The position numbers and the translations under genes were made by a program. Source: Spirochaetales bacterium (GTDB lineage Bacteria > Spirochaetota > Spirochaetia > Sphaerochaetales > Sphaerochaetaceae). From it: a stretch of 64,000 bases of DNA. Position 1 is the stretch's first letter. Each line of letters opens with the position of its first letter. Of this stretch, positions 1 through 9,848 are shown piece by piece. The stretch is from contig DUOJ01000135.1 in NCBI GenBank assembly GCA_012838895.1, positions 1 to 64,000 of the forward strand, read 5' to 3'. The notes beneath the pieces were generated by a model, which saw only the letters and a program-made list of their open reading frames with translations, was not told the origin of the DNA and searched no databases.

Positions 1-122
1 CCACTGTAGAGCACCTCTGCTAGGTTGTTGAGGAATTGGGGATAAGCTTTAATACGTTCAACCGCAGCTAAAACATCATCGCCACGGTATGGAGCAATAT
101 CTTTGTACTTATCAAAATCCAT
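1..122 (-). CDS. Partial CDS (N-terminus only), possibly acyltransferase-like; product uncertain
   Basis: Minus-strand reading MDFDKYKDIAPYRGDDVLAAVERIKAYPQFLNNLAEVLYS... runs off the window edge; starts 4 nt after the upstream CDS. Confidence 0.55.
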   Translation of the reverse strand, partial: MDFDKYKDIAPYRGDDVLAAVERIKAYPQFLNNLAEVLYS

Positions 123-125
123 CCC

Positions 126-1112
126 TTAAAACTCCCTATTTAATGATTGCATATATTGGCTCCTCTCCCATTGAGAGGGGTCCTCAATCCGCTTGTGGGC
201 CAATTTGCCCCTAAAGTCGACAAAGTCGTTGTAACCGTGTTGGTCCATCCAATCGATTAAGTTGTCAAGCATCTCTTTAATCACCTTATCCCCTTTCTGC
301 ATCACAACTGAACAAATCTGGACTGCTTTAGCCCCAGAGAGGAGCATTTTGATGAGGGTCTTCCCCGAATGGATTCCGGTAGAGGCACATATATCTAGGT
401 TGATATAGGCCGACAGGAGGGCGGTCCACTGGAGAGCTAAGGTGTAATCGTGAGCGCCACTCAACATAATTGAGGCGCGGGTAGCCACCTTCTCAATATC
501 GACATCGGGTTGGTAGAAACGGTTAAAGAGGACCAAACCTTCAACGCCAACCTCATCGAGCTGCTTAACAATATTGGCTAAGGCGGTGAATTGGGGGCCA
601 ATCTTAATTGAGAGGGGGAGTTTTGACCTCTTTCTCGCCTCGCCCACGAGGTGGAGAAACTCCCCTTCCAGTGTTTGAGAACTCTTTTTGAAATCGGAGG
701 GGAGGATATTGTAGTTGAGTTCGAGGGCATCGGCCCCCACCTCCGCTAGCCGCTCAATATAGTCGAGCCACGCCCCTTCTGTGCGGCAGTTGATACTTGC
801 TACCACCGGAATAGAGAGGGCCTCTTTAGCCTCCTCCACTAGAGAGAGGTAGGTATCAAGGTGGAAGTTGCGACTCGACTCTGTTAGGAAGTCGCTACTA
901 TCGACGTGTGGAACATACCCTTCACTCTGCTTGAGGCTTGTAGCTACATCGTGCTCAATCTGCTCTTCAAAGATCGATTTCAGCACTACTGCGGCAGCGC
1001 CCCCATCCTCACACCGTTTCAACTTATCGAGAGAAGCTGTTAAAGGGGAGCTCCCTATAATAATCGGATTTTTTAAATTTAACCCTAGGTATGTTGTTGC
1101 TGTACGACTCAT
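126..1112 (-). CDS. Dihydroorotate dehydrogenase-like flavoprotein
   Basis: TIM-barrel FMN-type motifs (LGLNLKNPIIIGSSPLT, SIKIGPQF, STGIHSGKTLIKMLLSGAKAVQICS); catalytic NxSCPN region replaced by ELNYNILP. Confidence 0.8.
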   Translation of the reverse strand: MSRTATTYLGLNLKNPIIIGSSPLTASLDKLKRCEDGGAAAVVLKSIFEEQIEHDVATSLKQSEGYVPHVDSSDFLTESSRNFHLDTYLSLVEEAKEALSIPVVASINCRTEGAWLDYIERLAEVGADALELNYNILPSDFKKSSQTLEGEFLHLVGEARKRSKLPLSIKIGPQFTALANIVKQLDEVGVEGLVLFNRFYQPDVDIEKVATRASIMLSGAHDYTLALQWTALLSAYINLDICASTGIHSGKTLIKMLLSGAKAVQICSVVMQKGDKVIKEMLDNLIDWMDQHGYNDFVDFRGKLAHKRIEDPSQWERSQYMQSLNREF

Positions 1113-1168
1113 GTCCCCCTCCTTCCCAATATAATAGCCAATAAGTGGTCAGATGTACAGTAAAAGCC

Positions 1169-2413
1169 CTATAAGGCTTCCATTAAAACATCAACTAACA
1201 CCCTTATAAGGGGCTTGTAGCACTCCTTCGCGGTCTCGATCAAAACAATATCGTCCCCTTGGTCAAAGGTGTAGGGAAGGTCCCCCTCTTCTAGAACTGT
1301 TTTAATCCTCTCCCCCAATGGAGAGTCGCCTCGCCACCCCTTTCCCACTAACCCTACGAGAGCTCGTTCGGGAGAGAAGCTTAATCCCCTCCCACTCAGT
1401 GCCCCTCGCATCTCGATTGAGAGGTGGCCAATAAGGTAGACCGCCTCCCCCTCTAAATCGCCGTAGTGGTCAATAGCGAGCTCTTTGAGAAGTTGAGCCA
1501 CACCCGGAGAGGTTTTTAATTTATGGACAAGGGGGAGACCAGAGATCCCCACTAGCGGTTGACCACTCTCTCCCCTCTCAGCTGTGATTAGGGTGCCACA
1601 AGCCCTTATGTCGTTGGTGTTCTTAACCCTAATGGGGATAGCTGGTGCCACGACTGGAGCGACAGCATCGCGGTGGAAAACACTCGCCCCCAGTTGAGCC
1701 AAAAGGGCCAATTCGTGGTAGGTGAGATGGGGGACAACAGGTGCTTCGGGGGCAATTCTGGGATCAGCTAGATAAATACCCGAAACATCGCTCCAGTTCT
1801 CATAAAGCTCAGCATCTACTGCCCTGGCCACAATAGCCCCTGTGATATCAGAGCCACCGCGGGAGAAGGTTTTTATAGCCCCCTCTTCGTCAAGGCCGTA
1901 GAAACCGGGAATAACAAATAGAGAATTACTATTGGTGACCCGCTCTCCTAAGAGGCGGTATGAACTCTCATCGATTTTCCCTGTGTTGGTTAATCGGATA
2001 ACTTCAGCAGCATCGATAAACTCCCCTCCAAAGTATTCGCTTAAGAGGAGGGCGTTGAGGTACTCCCCCCGACTCGCTGCATAATCTTGGGTAGTGTGGT
2101 GGGGAAGCTCTCCATAGATAGCATCGAGCTCTCTCTTGAGGTCTCTCCTAGTTCCCAAAGCCTCCCCAATCTTTAAGAAGCGCCCCCTAATTTTAGAGAA
2201 GGGGAGATCAAAACTCTCCCCCCTCTCAACTAGCGCGTGACACTCAAGGAGGAGGTCGGTAATTTTGGTATCTTTAGAATCTTCTTTTCCGGGGGCTGAG
2301 ACGACAACAAAGCGTCGCCTCTTATCCCCCTCAATAATCTCTTTAACTTTCTTAATCTGTGAAGCATTGGCTAACGAAGTGCCACCAAATTTGCAAACCC
2401 AAGCTTTTTCCAT
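1169..2413 (-). CDS. Aspartate kinase
   Basis: VCKFGGTSLA N-terminus, FSRGGSDITGA, YENWSDVSGIYLADPRI. Confidence 0.9.
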   Translation of the reverse strand: MEKAWVCKFGGTSLANASQIKKVKEIIEGDKRRRFVVVSAPGKEDSKDTKITDLLLECHALVERGESFDLPFSKIRGRFLKIGEALGTRRDLKRELDAIYGELPHHTTQDYAASRGEYLNALLLSEYFGGEFIDAAEVIRLTNTGKIDESSYRLLGERVTNSNSLFVIPGFYGLDEEGAIKTFSRGGSDITGAIVARAVDAELYENWSDVSGIYLADPRIAPEAPVVPHLTYHELALLAQLGASVFHRDAVAPVVAPAIPIRVKNTNDIRACGTLITAERGESGQPLVGISGLPLVHKLKTSPGVAQLLKELAIDHYGDLEGEAVYLIGHLSIEMRGALSGRGLSFSPERALVGLVGKGWRGDSPLGERIKTVLEEGDLPYTFDQGDDIVLIETAKECYKPLIRVLVDVLMEAL

Positions 2414-2420
2414 TTTTACC

Positions 2421-2873
2421 TCAAAACGTTAGTGGTACATGATAATTATGTGACTGGTAAACGACAAATGTTTCGACCTCCAAAACCTCAGAAACTTTAG
2501 CTAACTCAACCTTAAAGAAGTCTAATAGGCTCAACCCTTCACTCTCACAAAGGGCAATCTGTACAATTAGGTCGTAACGTCCTGTGACAACTACCGCGGA
2601 GATGACACCCCGCAACTTTATAAACTCTTGTGCTTTCCGCTCAAGGTCTAAAGTCTTTAGCTTAATCCCCATCATAACAACCTGCATCCCTGGGAAAAAT
2701 TCGGGGTCGACTAGACCGGTGATGTGGAGTACCCCATCTTCAATCATCTTGTAGACACGGGAGCGCACCGTATTCTCAGTTATTGCGAGCTCTTCAGCAA
2801 TTGCACTGAAGGCCTTTCTTCCGTCAGCTAGGTGTCTAATAATTGCTTTGTTGGTTTCATCAATTTTCTTCAT
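2421..2873 (-). CDS. Lrp/AsnC family transcriptional regulator
   Basis: AsnC-type HTH (DETNKAIIRHLADGRKAFSAIAEELAITENTVRSRV) and RAM-like C-terminal domain. Confidence 0.88.
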   Translation of the reverse strand: MKKIDETNKAIIRHLADGRKAFSAIAEELAITENTVRSRVYKMIEDGVLHITGLVDPEFFPGMQVVMMGIKLKTLDLERKAQEFIKLRGVISAVVVTGRYDLIVQIALCESEGLSLLDFFKVELAKVSEVLEVETFVVYQSHNYHVPLTF

Positions 2874-3955
2874 TACCCATTTACTCTCTGAAATTCTCTC
2901 ATCAAGTTGGCGAGAGCCTCTACATCTTCAACAGGGAGTGCATTATAGAGGGAGGCCCTTAAGCCACCAACACTTCTGTGCCCTTTTAAACCCACCATTC
3001 CAGCCTCTTTGGTGGCAGCTAAAAATTTAGCCTCCAACTCTTCACTGGGGAGTCTAAAAACAATATTCATAGTCGACCTATAATCTCGATCGACTGGAGA
3101 GCGGTAGTAACCGCCACTTTGATCAATCGCATCGTAAAGGAGGGACGATTTTAATTGGGCCCTTTGGGCCATACCGGCTGTCCCCCCATTTCTCTTCACC
3201 CACTCAAGGACCAATTTAACGCCCCAAATTGAGAAGACGGGAGGGGTGTTATACAAACCGTTACTCTTCTGATGGGAGCGGTAATCGAGGATTGAGGGGA
3301 TAGAGCTATTTTGGTGCTCAAGGAACTCATCTTTAATAATTACGAGGGTTGCTCCAGCGGGCCCCATATTCTTTTGGGCCCCTGCAAAGATCAGAGAAAA
3401 TTTCTCTATTGGGATAGAGCGACTCAAGATATCGCTCGACATATCGGCGACAAGGGGGATGCCACATTCGGGCCACTCTTTCCACTGAACTCCCCCAATC
3501 GTCTCATTAGAGCAGAGGTAGAGATAGGAACTCTCTGGAGAAGGTTTAATGGTATTTACAGCGGGCAAGGTGGTGTAGCTGGTATCTTTACCGTCCCAAT
3601 AGGTAGCAACTGGACCAATAACTTGAGCCTCTTGGAGTGCTTTGGTGGCCCAAGAACCACTGTTGATATAAGTTGCCCCCTTTGCGGGATTGAGGAAGTT
3701 GAGGGGGAGCATCGCAAACTGGAGAGAACCGCCTCCCCCTAAGAAGAAGTATGAGTACCCTTCAGGTATCTCCATCACCTCACCCAACAGGGCCAAAGTT
3801 TCACTGTACATAGTGTTGAAAGGCTCAGAGCGGTGGGAAGACTCGACAATCGAGAGTCCCTCGTCGTTGTAGTTGGCAATCTCCCTCTCCATCTCTTTTA
3901 ACACCTCTACCGGTAGGACAGAAGGGCCTGCAAAAAAGTTTTTCTTTCGGCTCAT
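2873..3955 (-). CDS. serC: Phosphoserine aminotransferase
   Basis: FFAGPSVLPVEVL, GGGGSLQFAMLPLN, AGAQKNMGPAG PLP-lysine motif. Confidence 0.92.
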   Translation of the reverse strand: MSRKKNFFAGPSVLPVEVLKEMEREIANYNDEGLSIVESSHRSEPFNTMYSETLALLGEVMEIPEGYSYFFLGGGGSLQFAMLPLNFLNPAKGATYINSGSWATKALQEAQVIGPVATYWDGKDTSYTTLPAVNTIKPSPESSYLYLCSNETIGGVQWKEWPECGIPLVADMSSDILSRSIPIEKFSLIFAGAQKNMGPAGATLVIIKDEFLEHQNSSIPSILDYRSHQKSNGLYNTPPVFSIWGVKLVLEWVKRNGGTAGMAQRAQLKSSLLYDAIDQSGGYYRSPVDRDYRSTMNIVFRLPSEELEAKFLAATKEAGMVGLKGHRSVGGLRASLYNALPVEDVEALANLMREFQRVNG

Positions 3956-4836
3956 TGTAGTTCTCCTTTGACAAATTTAGCAATTATTGCTTGGGCCTCT
4001 TCTCCAATACGAAGGAGGTTTTCATTACTATTAGCTCCAATATGGGGGGTCAAAGTGACCCTCTCACAATTGAGGAGGGGGTAATCGGCAGAGGGTGGGT
4101 CACTGGGGTAGACATCGGTCGCATACCACCTGATCTTCCCACTCTTTAGGGCTTCAACCATCGCCTCTGGGTCGACACAAGGGCCCCGCCCCGTGTTAAT
4201 CACCACCGGCTGACGCTCCAATTTATCGATTAAGTCAGCACTAAAAAGGGCGCGGGTCTCATCGGTTAAAGGGAGATGGATTGAGATGTAATCGGCCTTG
4301 CAGACAGCCTCTTCCAAGGTGGGCAGGAGAGTTGCAACGGGACAGGTTGTCACATATTTATCGTAGGCCACCACCTTCATCCCAAAGGCTTGGGCTCTTT
4401 TGGCAACTTCGGAGGCGATGTTACCAACTCCAAGAAGGGCTAAGGTTTTTCCGTAGAGCTCACTCCTCTTCATCGCCTTAAGCCACTGGCCACTCTTCAT
4501 GCCGTTGTGAACCTCAATGAGGTTGTTGGGGACCGATAACATGAGGGCAAAGGCCAATTCAGCCACAGCAATGGCTGAGGCTTTGGGGGTGTTTTTCACA
4601 ATAACACCCCTGCTTTTGGCATATTCGACATCGATATTGTCGACACCGACCCCTCCACGAATTAGGAGTTTAAGATTCTTTGCTCCATCGAGATACTCTT
4701 TGGTGCACTTAGTTTTACTGCGGACTAAGATAACGTCAGCCTCACCAACCCTCCCCTTGTCGTCGGTGACCTCCCCAAACTCTTCTAGCAACTTGGGAAG
4801 AGAGGCATCAAATGCATCGGAAATCAAAATTACCAT
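3952..4836 (-). CDS. serA: D-3-phosphoglycerate dehydrogenase, short form without ACT domain
   Basis: D-2-hydroxyacid dehydrogenase motifs (LLGVGNIASEVAKRAQAFGM, NTGRGPCVD, TPHIGANSNE); ends shortly after the catalytic domain. Confidence 0.85.
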   Translation of the reverse strand: MVILISDAFDASLPKLLEEFGEVTDDKGRVGEADVILVRSKTKCTKEYLDGAKNLKLLIRGGVGVDNIDVEYAKSRGVIVKNTPKASAIAVAELAFALMLSVPNNLIEVHNGMKSGQWLKAMKRSELYGKTLALLGVGNIASEVAKRAQAFGMKVVAYDKYVTTCPVATLLPTLEEAVCKADYISIHLPLTDETRALFSADLIDKLERQPVVINTGRGPCVDPEAMVEALKSGKIRWYATDVYPSDPPSADYPLLNCERVTLTPHIGANSNENLLRIGEEAQAIIAKFVKGELQ

Positions 4837-4866
4837 GAATCTCTCCTTTCGTCCCTAACTAGCCTC

Positions 4867-4896
4867 ATCGTAAAAGGATAGTTGTGGATTTGTCAA
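4867..4896 (-). promoter_or_regulatory. Candidate sigma70-type promoter for serA operon
   Basis: Minus strand TTGACA (4891-4896), 18-nt spacer, TACGAT (4867-4872), with AT-rich upstream sequence. Confidence 0.6.
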
Positions 4897-4935
4897 ATAT
4901 ATTATTAAAAATTTATCCATCTCTAAATTTAGGTC

Positions 4936-5904
4936 TTAAAACCTACCCTTCTCTATTTTGTCCCACACAGGTTTAACTGAATCTCCCTTAGGTAAAAGCT
5001 CTAGGTCATAAGGCGTGGTCTGGTAAACGTAGTAATTTAGCCAGTTTGTGTAGAGCAGTTGGGCATGTGAAGACCAACTCACCGACACCGGTGCCTTAGG
5101 ATTATTGTTGTGATAGTAATTCTTTGGCAAATCTATCGCAACCCCTTTATCTAAATCTCTTCTGTATTCGCTATCTAAGGTGAGGGCTTCGTACTCGGGG
5201 TGTCCAAAGACGAAGACTTGGCGCCCATCTTTGCTAGCGACAATATAGAGGCCCGCCTCGTCGCTCTTAGAGAGGATCTCTAGATTAGCCACCTTTTTAA
5301 TATCTTCCTCTCGCACTTCAGTGTGGCGTGAATGGGGGGCATTAAAGAGGTCGTCAAATCCCCTTAAGAGGGGGGTGTTGGGGATACACACCTTGTGGGA
5401 AAAGATACCGAACATCTTCTCTTCTAGGGGGTATTTAGGGATTTGGTAGTGGTAGTAGAGGCCCGCTTGAGCCCCCCAACAGAGGAAGAGGGTGGCAAAG
5501 ACCCTCCCTTTAGCCCACTCCATAATAGTACAGAGCTCCCCCCAGTAATCGACCTCTTCAAACTCCAACGTCTCAATGGGGGCGCCAGTTATTATAAGGC
5601 CGTCGTAGTTGCGCTTTTCAACCACTGAGAATGTTTTATAGAACTGCTCGAGGTAACTCTTAGAGGCGTTACGCGAGGTGTAGGTAGCCGTACGGAGAAA
5701 GTCGACCTCAATTTGGAGGGGTGTATTGGAGAGGCGCCTTAAAAGGCTCGTTTCAGTCGTTGTTTTAAGGGGCATCAAATTTAGAATTAAGAGTTTAAGG
5801 GGGCGAATATCTTGGGTACTGGCCCGCTTTTCGGTCATTACAAAGATATTCTCTTTCTCAAGGGTTGCTCGAGCTGGTAGCGAGTCGGGTATTTTTACCG
5901 GCAT
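4936..5904 (-). CDS. metA: Homoserine O-acyltransferase (predicted acetyl-CoA type)
   Basis: [43 protein letters not shown]; Glu at residue 111 (ITGAPIE). Confidence 0.92.
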   Translation of the reverse strand: MPVKIPDSLPARATLEKENIFVMTEKRASTQDIRPLKLLILNLMPLKTTTETSLLRRLSNTPLQIEVDFLRTATYTSRNASKSYLEQFYKTFSVVEKRNYDGLIITGAPIETLEFEEVDYWGELCTIMEWAKGRVFATLFLCWGAQAGLYYHYQIPKYPLEEKMFGIFSHKVCIPNTPLLRGFDDLFNAPHSRHTEVREEDIKKVANLEILSKSDEAGLYIVASKDGRQVFVFGHPEYEALTLDSEYRRDLDKGVAIDLPKNYYHNNNPKAPVSVSWSSHAQLLYTNWLNYYVYQTTPYDLELLPKGDSVKPVWDKIEKGRF

Positions 5905-5907
5905 AGG

Positions 5908-7200
5908 TCACCTCGCCCCTTCTAAGGCTTGTGACAAGTCTCCCAACAAGTCGTCAATATGTTCCAGCCCAATCGAGAGGCGCACTGTCCCCTCTTCAAT
6001 CCCCCCCTCTTTAAGTTGCTCGCCTGTCAATTGGTTGTGAGTTGTGCTAGCGGGATGAATTACTAAAGATTTAGCATCAGCGACGTTGGCTAAGAGGGAG
6101 AAGAGCTCCAAATTGTCAATAAACTTTTTAGCCCTCTCCTCGCCCCCCTTCACAACGAAGGTAAAGATTGAGACTCCCCCTAGGGGGAAGTACTTCTGGT
6201 AGAGTGGGTGGGTAGGGTTAGTCGAAAGAGAGGGGTGGTTAACCCTCTCAACCAAATCGTGCTTAGCTAAAAACTTAACAACCTCTAGCGCATTGGCCAC
6301 ATGGCGCTCAACGCGTAACGAGAGGGTCTCTACTCCTTGGAGCAATAAAAAGGCGTTAAAGGGGCTCATGGTAGCGCCATAATCGCGCAGTAGAACAACG
6401 CGTGCCCGCATGATAAAGGCTCCCTTTCCGGCTGCCTCAACATAACTGATTCCGTGGTAGGAGGGGTCCTCCTCAACAAGCGAGGGAAATTTTCCAGATT
6501 CTCGCCAATCGAAGTTCCCCCCATCAACAATAGCCCCCCCGATAACGGTGCCATGCCCTCCGATAAACTTTGTAGCTGAGTGGATCACTATATTGGCCCC
6601 CCACTCAATTGGGCGTAGCAGGTAGGGGCTGGCAAAGGTGTTGTCGACCACAAGGGGTATTTTGTTCCTTTGACAGATTGCGGCAATTCTCTCGATATCG
6701 GCAATGTTCCCGTTGGGATTGCCAATACTCTCAATAAAGAGGGCTTTAGTATTGGGTTGTATGGCCTCCTCCATCGCCTCATAATCATCGACATCGACAA
6801 AGGTGGTCGTTATCCCCTGTTGGGTCAATGTGCGAGCTAAGAGGTTGTAGGTCCCCCCATAGATTGTGCGACTAGAGACAATATGGTCACCACTTTGGGC
6901 AAGGTTTTGAAGTGCTAAGGTTGTGGCGGCTTGTCCCGAAGCGAGGGCTAAGGCCCCTACCCCCCCCTCTAGGGCGGCTAGGCGCTCCTCAAAGATAGCG
7001 GTCGTGGGGTTGCCGATGCGGGTGTAGATATTCCCCTCTTTAGTGAGATTAAAGCGATCAGCGGCATCTTGGCAATTATCAAAGACAAAGCTGGTGGTAG
7101 CGTAGATGGGGACAGCACGGGCACCAGTGGCCCTATCGCCCTCCTCTTGTCCTACATGGATTTGTAGAGTTTCGAAATGGTAATTTTTCCCTTTTTGCAT
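5908..7200 (-). CDS. metY: O-acetylhomoserine sulfhydrylase / aminocarboxypropyltransferase
   Basis: [31 protein letters not shown] and [18 protein letters not shown] motif. Confidence 0.9.
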   Translation of the reverse strand: MQKGKNYHFETLQIHVGQEEGDRATGARAVPIYATTSFVFDNCQDAADRFNLTKEGNIYTRIGNPTTAIFEERLAALEGGVGALALASGQAATTLALQNLAQSGDHIVSSRTIYGGTYNLLARTLTQQGITTTFVDVDDYEAMEEAIQPNTKALFIESIGNPNGNIADIERIAAICQRNKIPLVVDNTFASPYLLRPIEWGANIVIHSATKFIGGHGTVIGGAIVDGGNFDWRESGKFPSLVEEDPSYHGISYVEAAGKGAFIMRARVVLLRDYGATMSPFNAFLLLQGVETLSLRVERHVANALEVVKFLAKHDLVERVNHPSLSTNPTHPLYQKYFPLGGVSIFTFVVKGGEERAKKFIDNLELFSLLANVADAKSLVIHPASTTHNQLTGEQLKEGGIEEGTVRLSIGLEHIDDLLGDLSQALEGAR

Positions 7201-7225
7201 AGTCAGTTCCCCCTGTAGATGGTAT

Positions 7226-7297
7226 TTAAGCGACTGAAAGGTCTCCCATCCTCGAGTGGAAGTGATCGATTTTCTTATTTTGAAGCTCGTCTCTCAT
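7226..7297 (-). CDS. Short leader ORF upstream of metY (23 aa: MRDELQNKKIDHFHSRMGDLSVA)
   Basis: AGGAGG seven nt before ATG; stop 25 nt before metY ATG; not in the supplied ORF track. Confidence 0.45.
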   Translation of the reverse strand: MRDELQNKKIDHFHSRMGDLSVA

Positions 7298-7321
7298 CCA
7301 AGAACCTCCTAAAAAGGGTAT

Positions 7322-7350
7322 AAAAAACCGCCGGTGTACTGCCGACGGTT
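7322..7350 (-). terminator. Rho-independent terminator (or attenuator) between rpsU and metY
   Basis: Minus strand AACCGTCGG-CAGTACA-CCGGCGGTT (9-bp stem with one G-U) followed by a T run (seven Ts including the last stem base pair). Confidence 0.75.
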
Positions 7351-7373
7351 GTTTCGCCATTGTACAGGTGTGA

Positions 7374-7592
7374 CTAATAGCTTTTCATTGAGTGCATTTT
7401 GCGAACTTTTTTCATCTGTTTGCGCTGCATAGCCTTTTTCTTCCTGTTTTCAATAGTGGAAGGTTTCTCATAGTATTCGCGTTTTTTCCACTCCCTGATA
7501 ATCCCCTCTTTCTCAACCATCCGTTTAAACTTTTTGATGGCCTTCTCAAGAGGCTCATTATCGTCAACTCTTACATAAGCTATAGTAATCAC
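7374..7592 (-). CDS. rpsU: 30S ribosomal protein S21
   Basis: [44 protein letters not shown]; likely GTG start at 7592 rather than the ORF-track start. Confidence 0.9.
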   Translation of the reverse strand: MITIAYVRVDDNEPLEKAIKKFKRMVEKEGIIREWKKREYYEKPSTIENRKKKAMQRKQMKKVRKMHSMKSY

Positions 7593-7656
7593 CCCCTCTC
7601 CGCTCTGCGGCAAGAATTAGAGCCTAATATTTACTAATAACGCCCTTTTTGTCAAG

Positions 7657-9822
7657 CTATCGCCCCATTATCTCTTCGATTGGGGTGAAGTGTTTTTGAA
7701 TAGCAACTACGGTCAATTGCAATGTTTCGGTGTTGCGGAAATAGTTGCGCCCCATCTTAAAGACAACATCGACAAAATCGCCCTCGCTGAATATTTCATC
7801 CGTCTCCTCTCCTCCGTTCCAGTAGAGAGCGGGCCAACTATATTCGCCATGGCGCAGTTGTAGTTTGAGGTGAACCCCATTTTGTCCCAAATATTGGAGA
7901 GACTCCACCTTTGCTTTGTTGATTAAGAACTGGAGCGGAGGATTCCCTTCGCCGTAGGGCTCAAAAGCTTCAACTAAGTCGATTAAGGTGGGATTGAGGT
8001 AGTCGATGGGGAGCTCCACATCGATGGTTACCACCTCCTCTTCCTCGTTTGACTCCCCCTCATAGCGTTTAATATACTCTTCTAGCCGCTCTCTAAAGAG
8101 GGGGAGATTTTCTAAGGGCATGTTAAAGCCTCCTGCACAGCGGTGCCCCCCATAATCGCTAAAGAGTTCACCGAAGAGCTCTAAAAAGTCGCGGGTGTTG
8201 AAATTGTCACCACTGCGCATTGAGCCACGTATTTGCTCTTTGTCAACATAGGCCAAAACTAGTGCCGGGACTTTGTGGTTTCTCAACAAACGGGAAGCAA
8301 TAATTCCGGTCAATCCTCGGTTAACCTTTTTATCGTCAACCAAAATGAATTTCTGGTCGTAGAGCTCGAGCGATTGTTTAGCCCCCCTCTCCATCCTCTC
8401 CCACGCCTCATCACTCTGTTTCTGTCGTTCACGGTTGAGCGAGAAGAGCTCCTCTACATAATGATTACTGGCGCCAATATCTTTGGCTAAGAAGAGGTTG
8501 GCAGCTACATCGGGGCGCCCTAAGCGCCCAGCAGCGTTGATTAACGGCGAGATCTGCCACCCTATATCATTCGTTGAAAGTTTTACCCCAGACAACTTTT
8601 GAAGGGAGAGGAGGAGTTGCAACTCTGGGCGTTTCCCCTCCCCCATCTTAGCCATTCCGATACGCACCATAATTCTGTTCTCATCAACCATTGGCATTAA
8701 GTCCCCTACTGTTCCAAGGGCAACTAGATCTAAGATATCTTCATAACCGGTAGAGAGAGGGGGATATTTACGTACAACAAAGGCGTGAAAGAGGGAGAAG
8801 AGGAGATCAAGTTCAGTCGCTTGTTGGATATAACGGAGGGAACGGCTAATGCGCATCAAGGCAAAGATACTTTTGCCCTTAACTTGGGGTAGCACCGTCT
8901 CAAACTGCCCCCTTAGTTCACTCATATAGATCTCTAATGAATTACCAAAGGCGCGCTTAAAGAGCTCTTTTTGCACCTCTACGTCGAGGGCAAAGATGGG
9001 GAGATTGCAATCTAAAAACCTTATAATCCTACTCTGTTCTAGCGGAACAAGTCCCACAGAAATCTCCTCTATCACCCGCTCTTCAATTAGAAGGTTACGC
9101 ACTTTAATCGCTTCGAAAATAACGGTCTCTTTCCCCTTCTCGGTATTACCCGGATAGGCGTGGAAGAGGAGGAGTTCTTCGTTGTAGAAGTCGCTTTTGG
9201 CAAAACGGAGGGCCCAGATACACTTAGCCACCACACCACAACCGGCGAGATCTCCAAAGGGGTAGTCACACCCCTCTAACTTTGGATTAATTACCGCATC
9301 GGCAGCCGGAATAATATCGCCCCCTAAGTGGTGGTCGGTGATTAAGACACCAATACCCAACTCTTTGGCGTAGAGCACCTCATCAATATTGGAGATGCCA
9401 CAGTCGACGGTAATGACTAATTCAACCCCTTGGGAGGCTGCCTCATCGAGGTAGGCACGGGTTAACCCGTAGGGTTCATCGCCTTGGGGGAGACGCCAAG
9501 TTGTCTCAATCCCCATCGCCTCTAACTCTTGAACTAACAAGACAGTACTAGTAATTCCATCGACATCGCGGTCGCCAAAGATACACACCTTTTGGTGTTC
9601 GCTTTGGGCCTCTAAGACCCGCTCTACAAACATCTCCATCTCATCGAAGAGGAAGGGGTTGTGGAGGTAGGTGGTGTCGTTCTCTAAGAAAAACTTAACT
9701 TTTTGACTCTCATTAACTCCTCGGCGCTCTAAGAGCGATGCAGTGATGTAATCGACTCCAAACGTTTCGTTGAGGCGTCGCACCGATTCGACCGAAATGG
9801 GTTCTTTTTTCCATTTTTTCAT
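7657..9822 (-). CDS. recJ: Single-stranded-DNA-specific exonuclease RecJ
   Basis: DRDVDGITSTVLL, TVDCGI, ITDHHLGG, GRLGRPDVAANLFLA, YGGHRCAGGF. Confidence 0.92.
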   Translation of the reverse strand: MKKWKKEPISVESVRRLNETFGVDYITASLLERRGVNESQKVKFFLENDTTYLHNPFLFDEMEMFVERVLEAQSEHQKVCIFGDRDVDGITSTVLLVQELEAMGIETTWRLPQGDEPYGLTRAYLDEAASQGVELVITVDCGISNIDEVLYAKELGIGVLITDHHLGGDIIPAADAVINPKLEGCDYPFGDLAGCGVVAKCIWALRFAKSDFYNEELLLFHAYPGNTEKGKETVIFEAIKVRNLLIEERVIEEISVGLVPLEQSRIIRFLDCNLPIFALDVEVQKELFKRAFGNSLEIYMSELRGQFETVLPQVKGKSIFALMRISRSLRYIQQATELDLLFSLFHAFVVRKYPPLSTGYEDILDLVALGTVGDLMPMVDENRIMVRIGMAKMGEGKRPELQLLLSLQKLSGVKLSTNDIGWQISPLINAAGRLGRPDVAANLFLAKDIGASNHYVEELFSLNRERQKQSDEAWERMERGAKQSLELYDQKFILVDDKKVNRGLTGIIASRLLRNHKVPALVLAYVDKEQIRGSMRSGDNFNTRDFLELFGELFSDYGGHRCAGGFNMPLENLPLFRERLEEYIKRYEGESNEEEEVVTIDVELPIDYLNPTLIDLVEAFEPYGEGNPPLQFLINKAKVESLQYLGQNGVHLKLQLRHGEYSWPALYWNGGEETDEIFSEGDFVDVVFKMGRNYFRNTETLQLTVVAIQKHFTPIEEIMGR

Positions 9823-9848
9823 ATAACAACCTTTTATTTATTTTCATC

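Noticed and set aside
3311-3742. 143-aa ORF antisense to serC
   Set aside because: Shadow ORF of a conserved gene, no motif.
4923-4932. CTAAATTTAG as a confident Lrp box
   Set aside because: Short AT palindrome expected by chance in AT-rich intergenic sequence; kept only as a suggestion inside the operon finding.
7201-7297. SAM riboswitch upstream of metY
   Set aside because: No recognisable SAM-I (CUUAUC...GAGG) or other SAM-class core; region is better described by an ORF and terminator.
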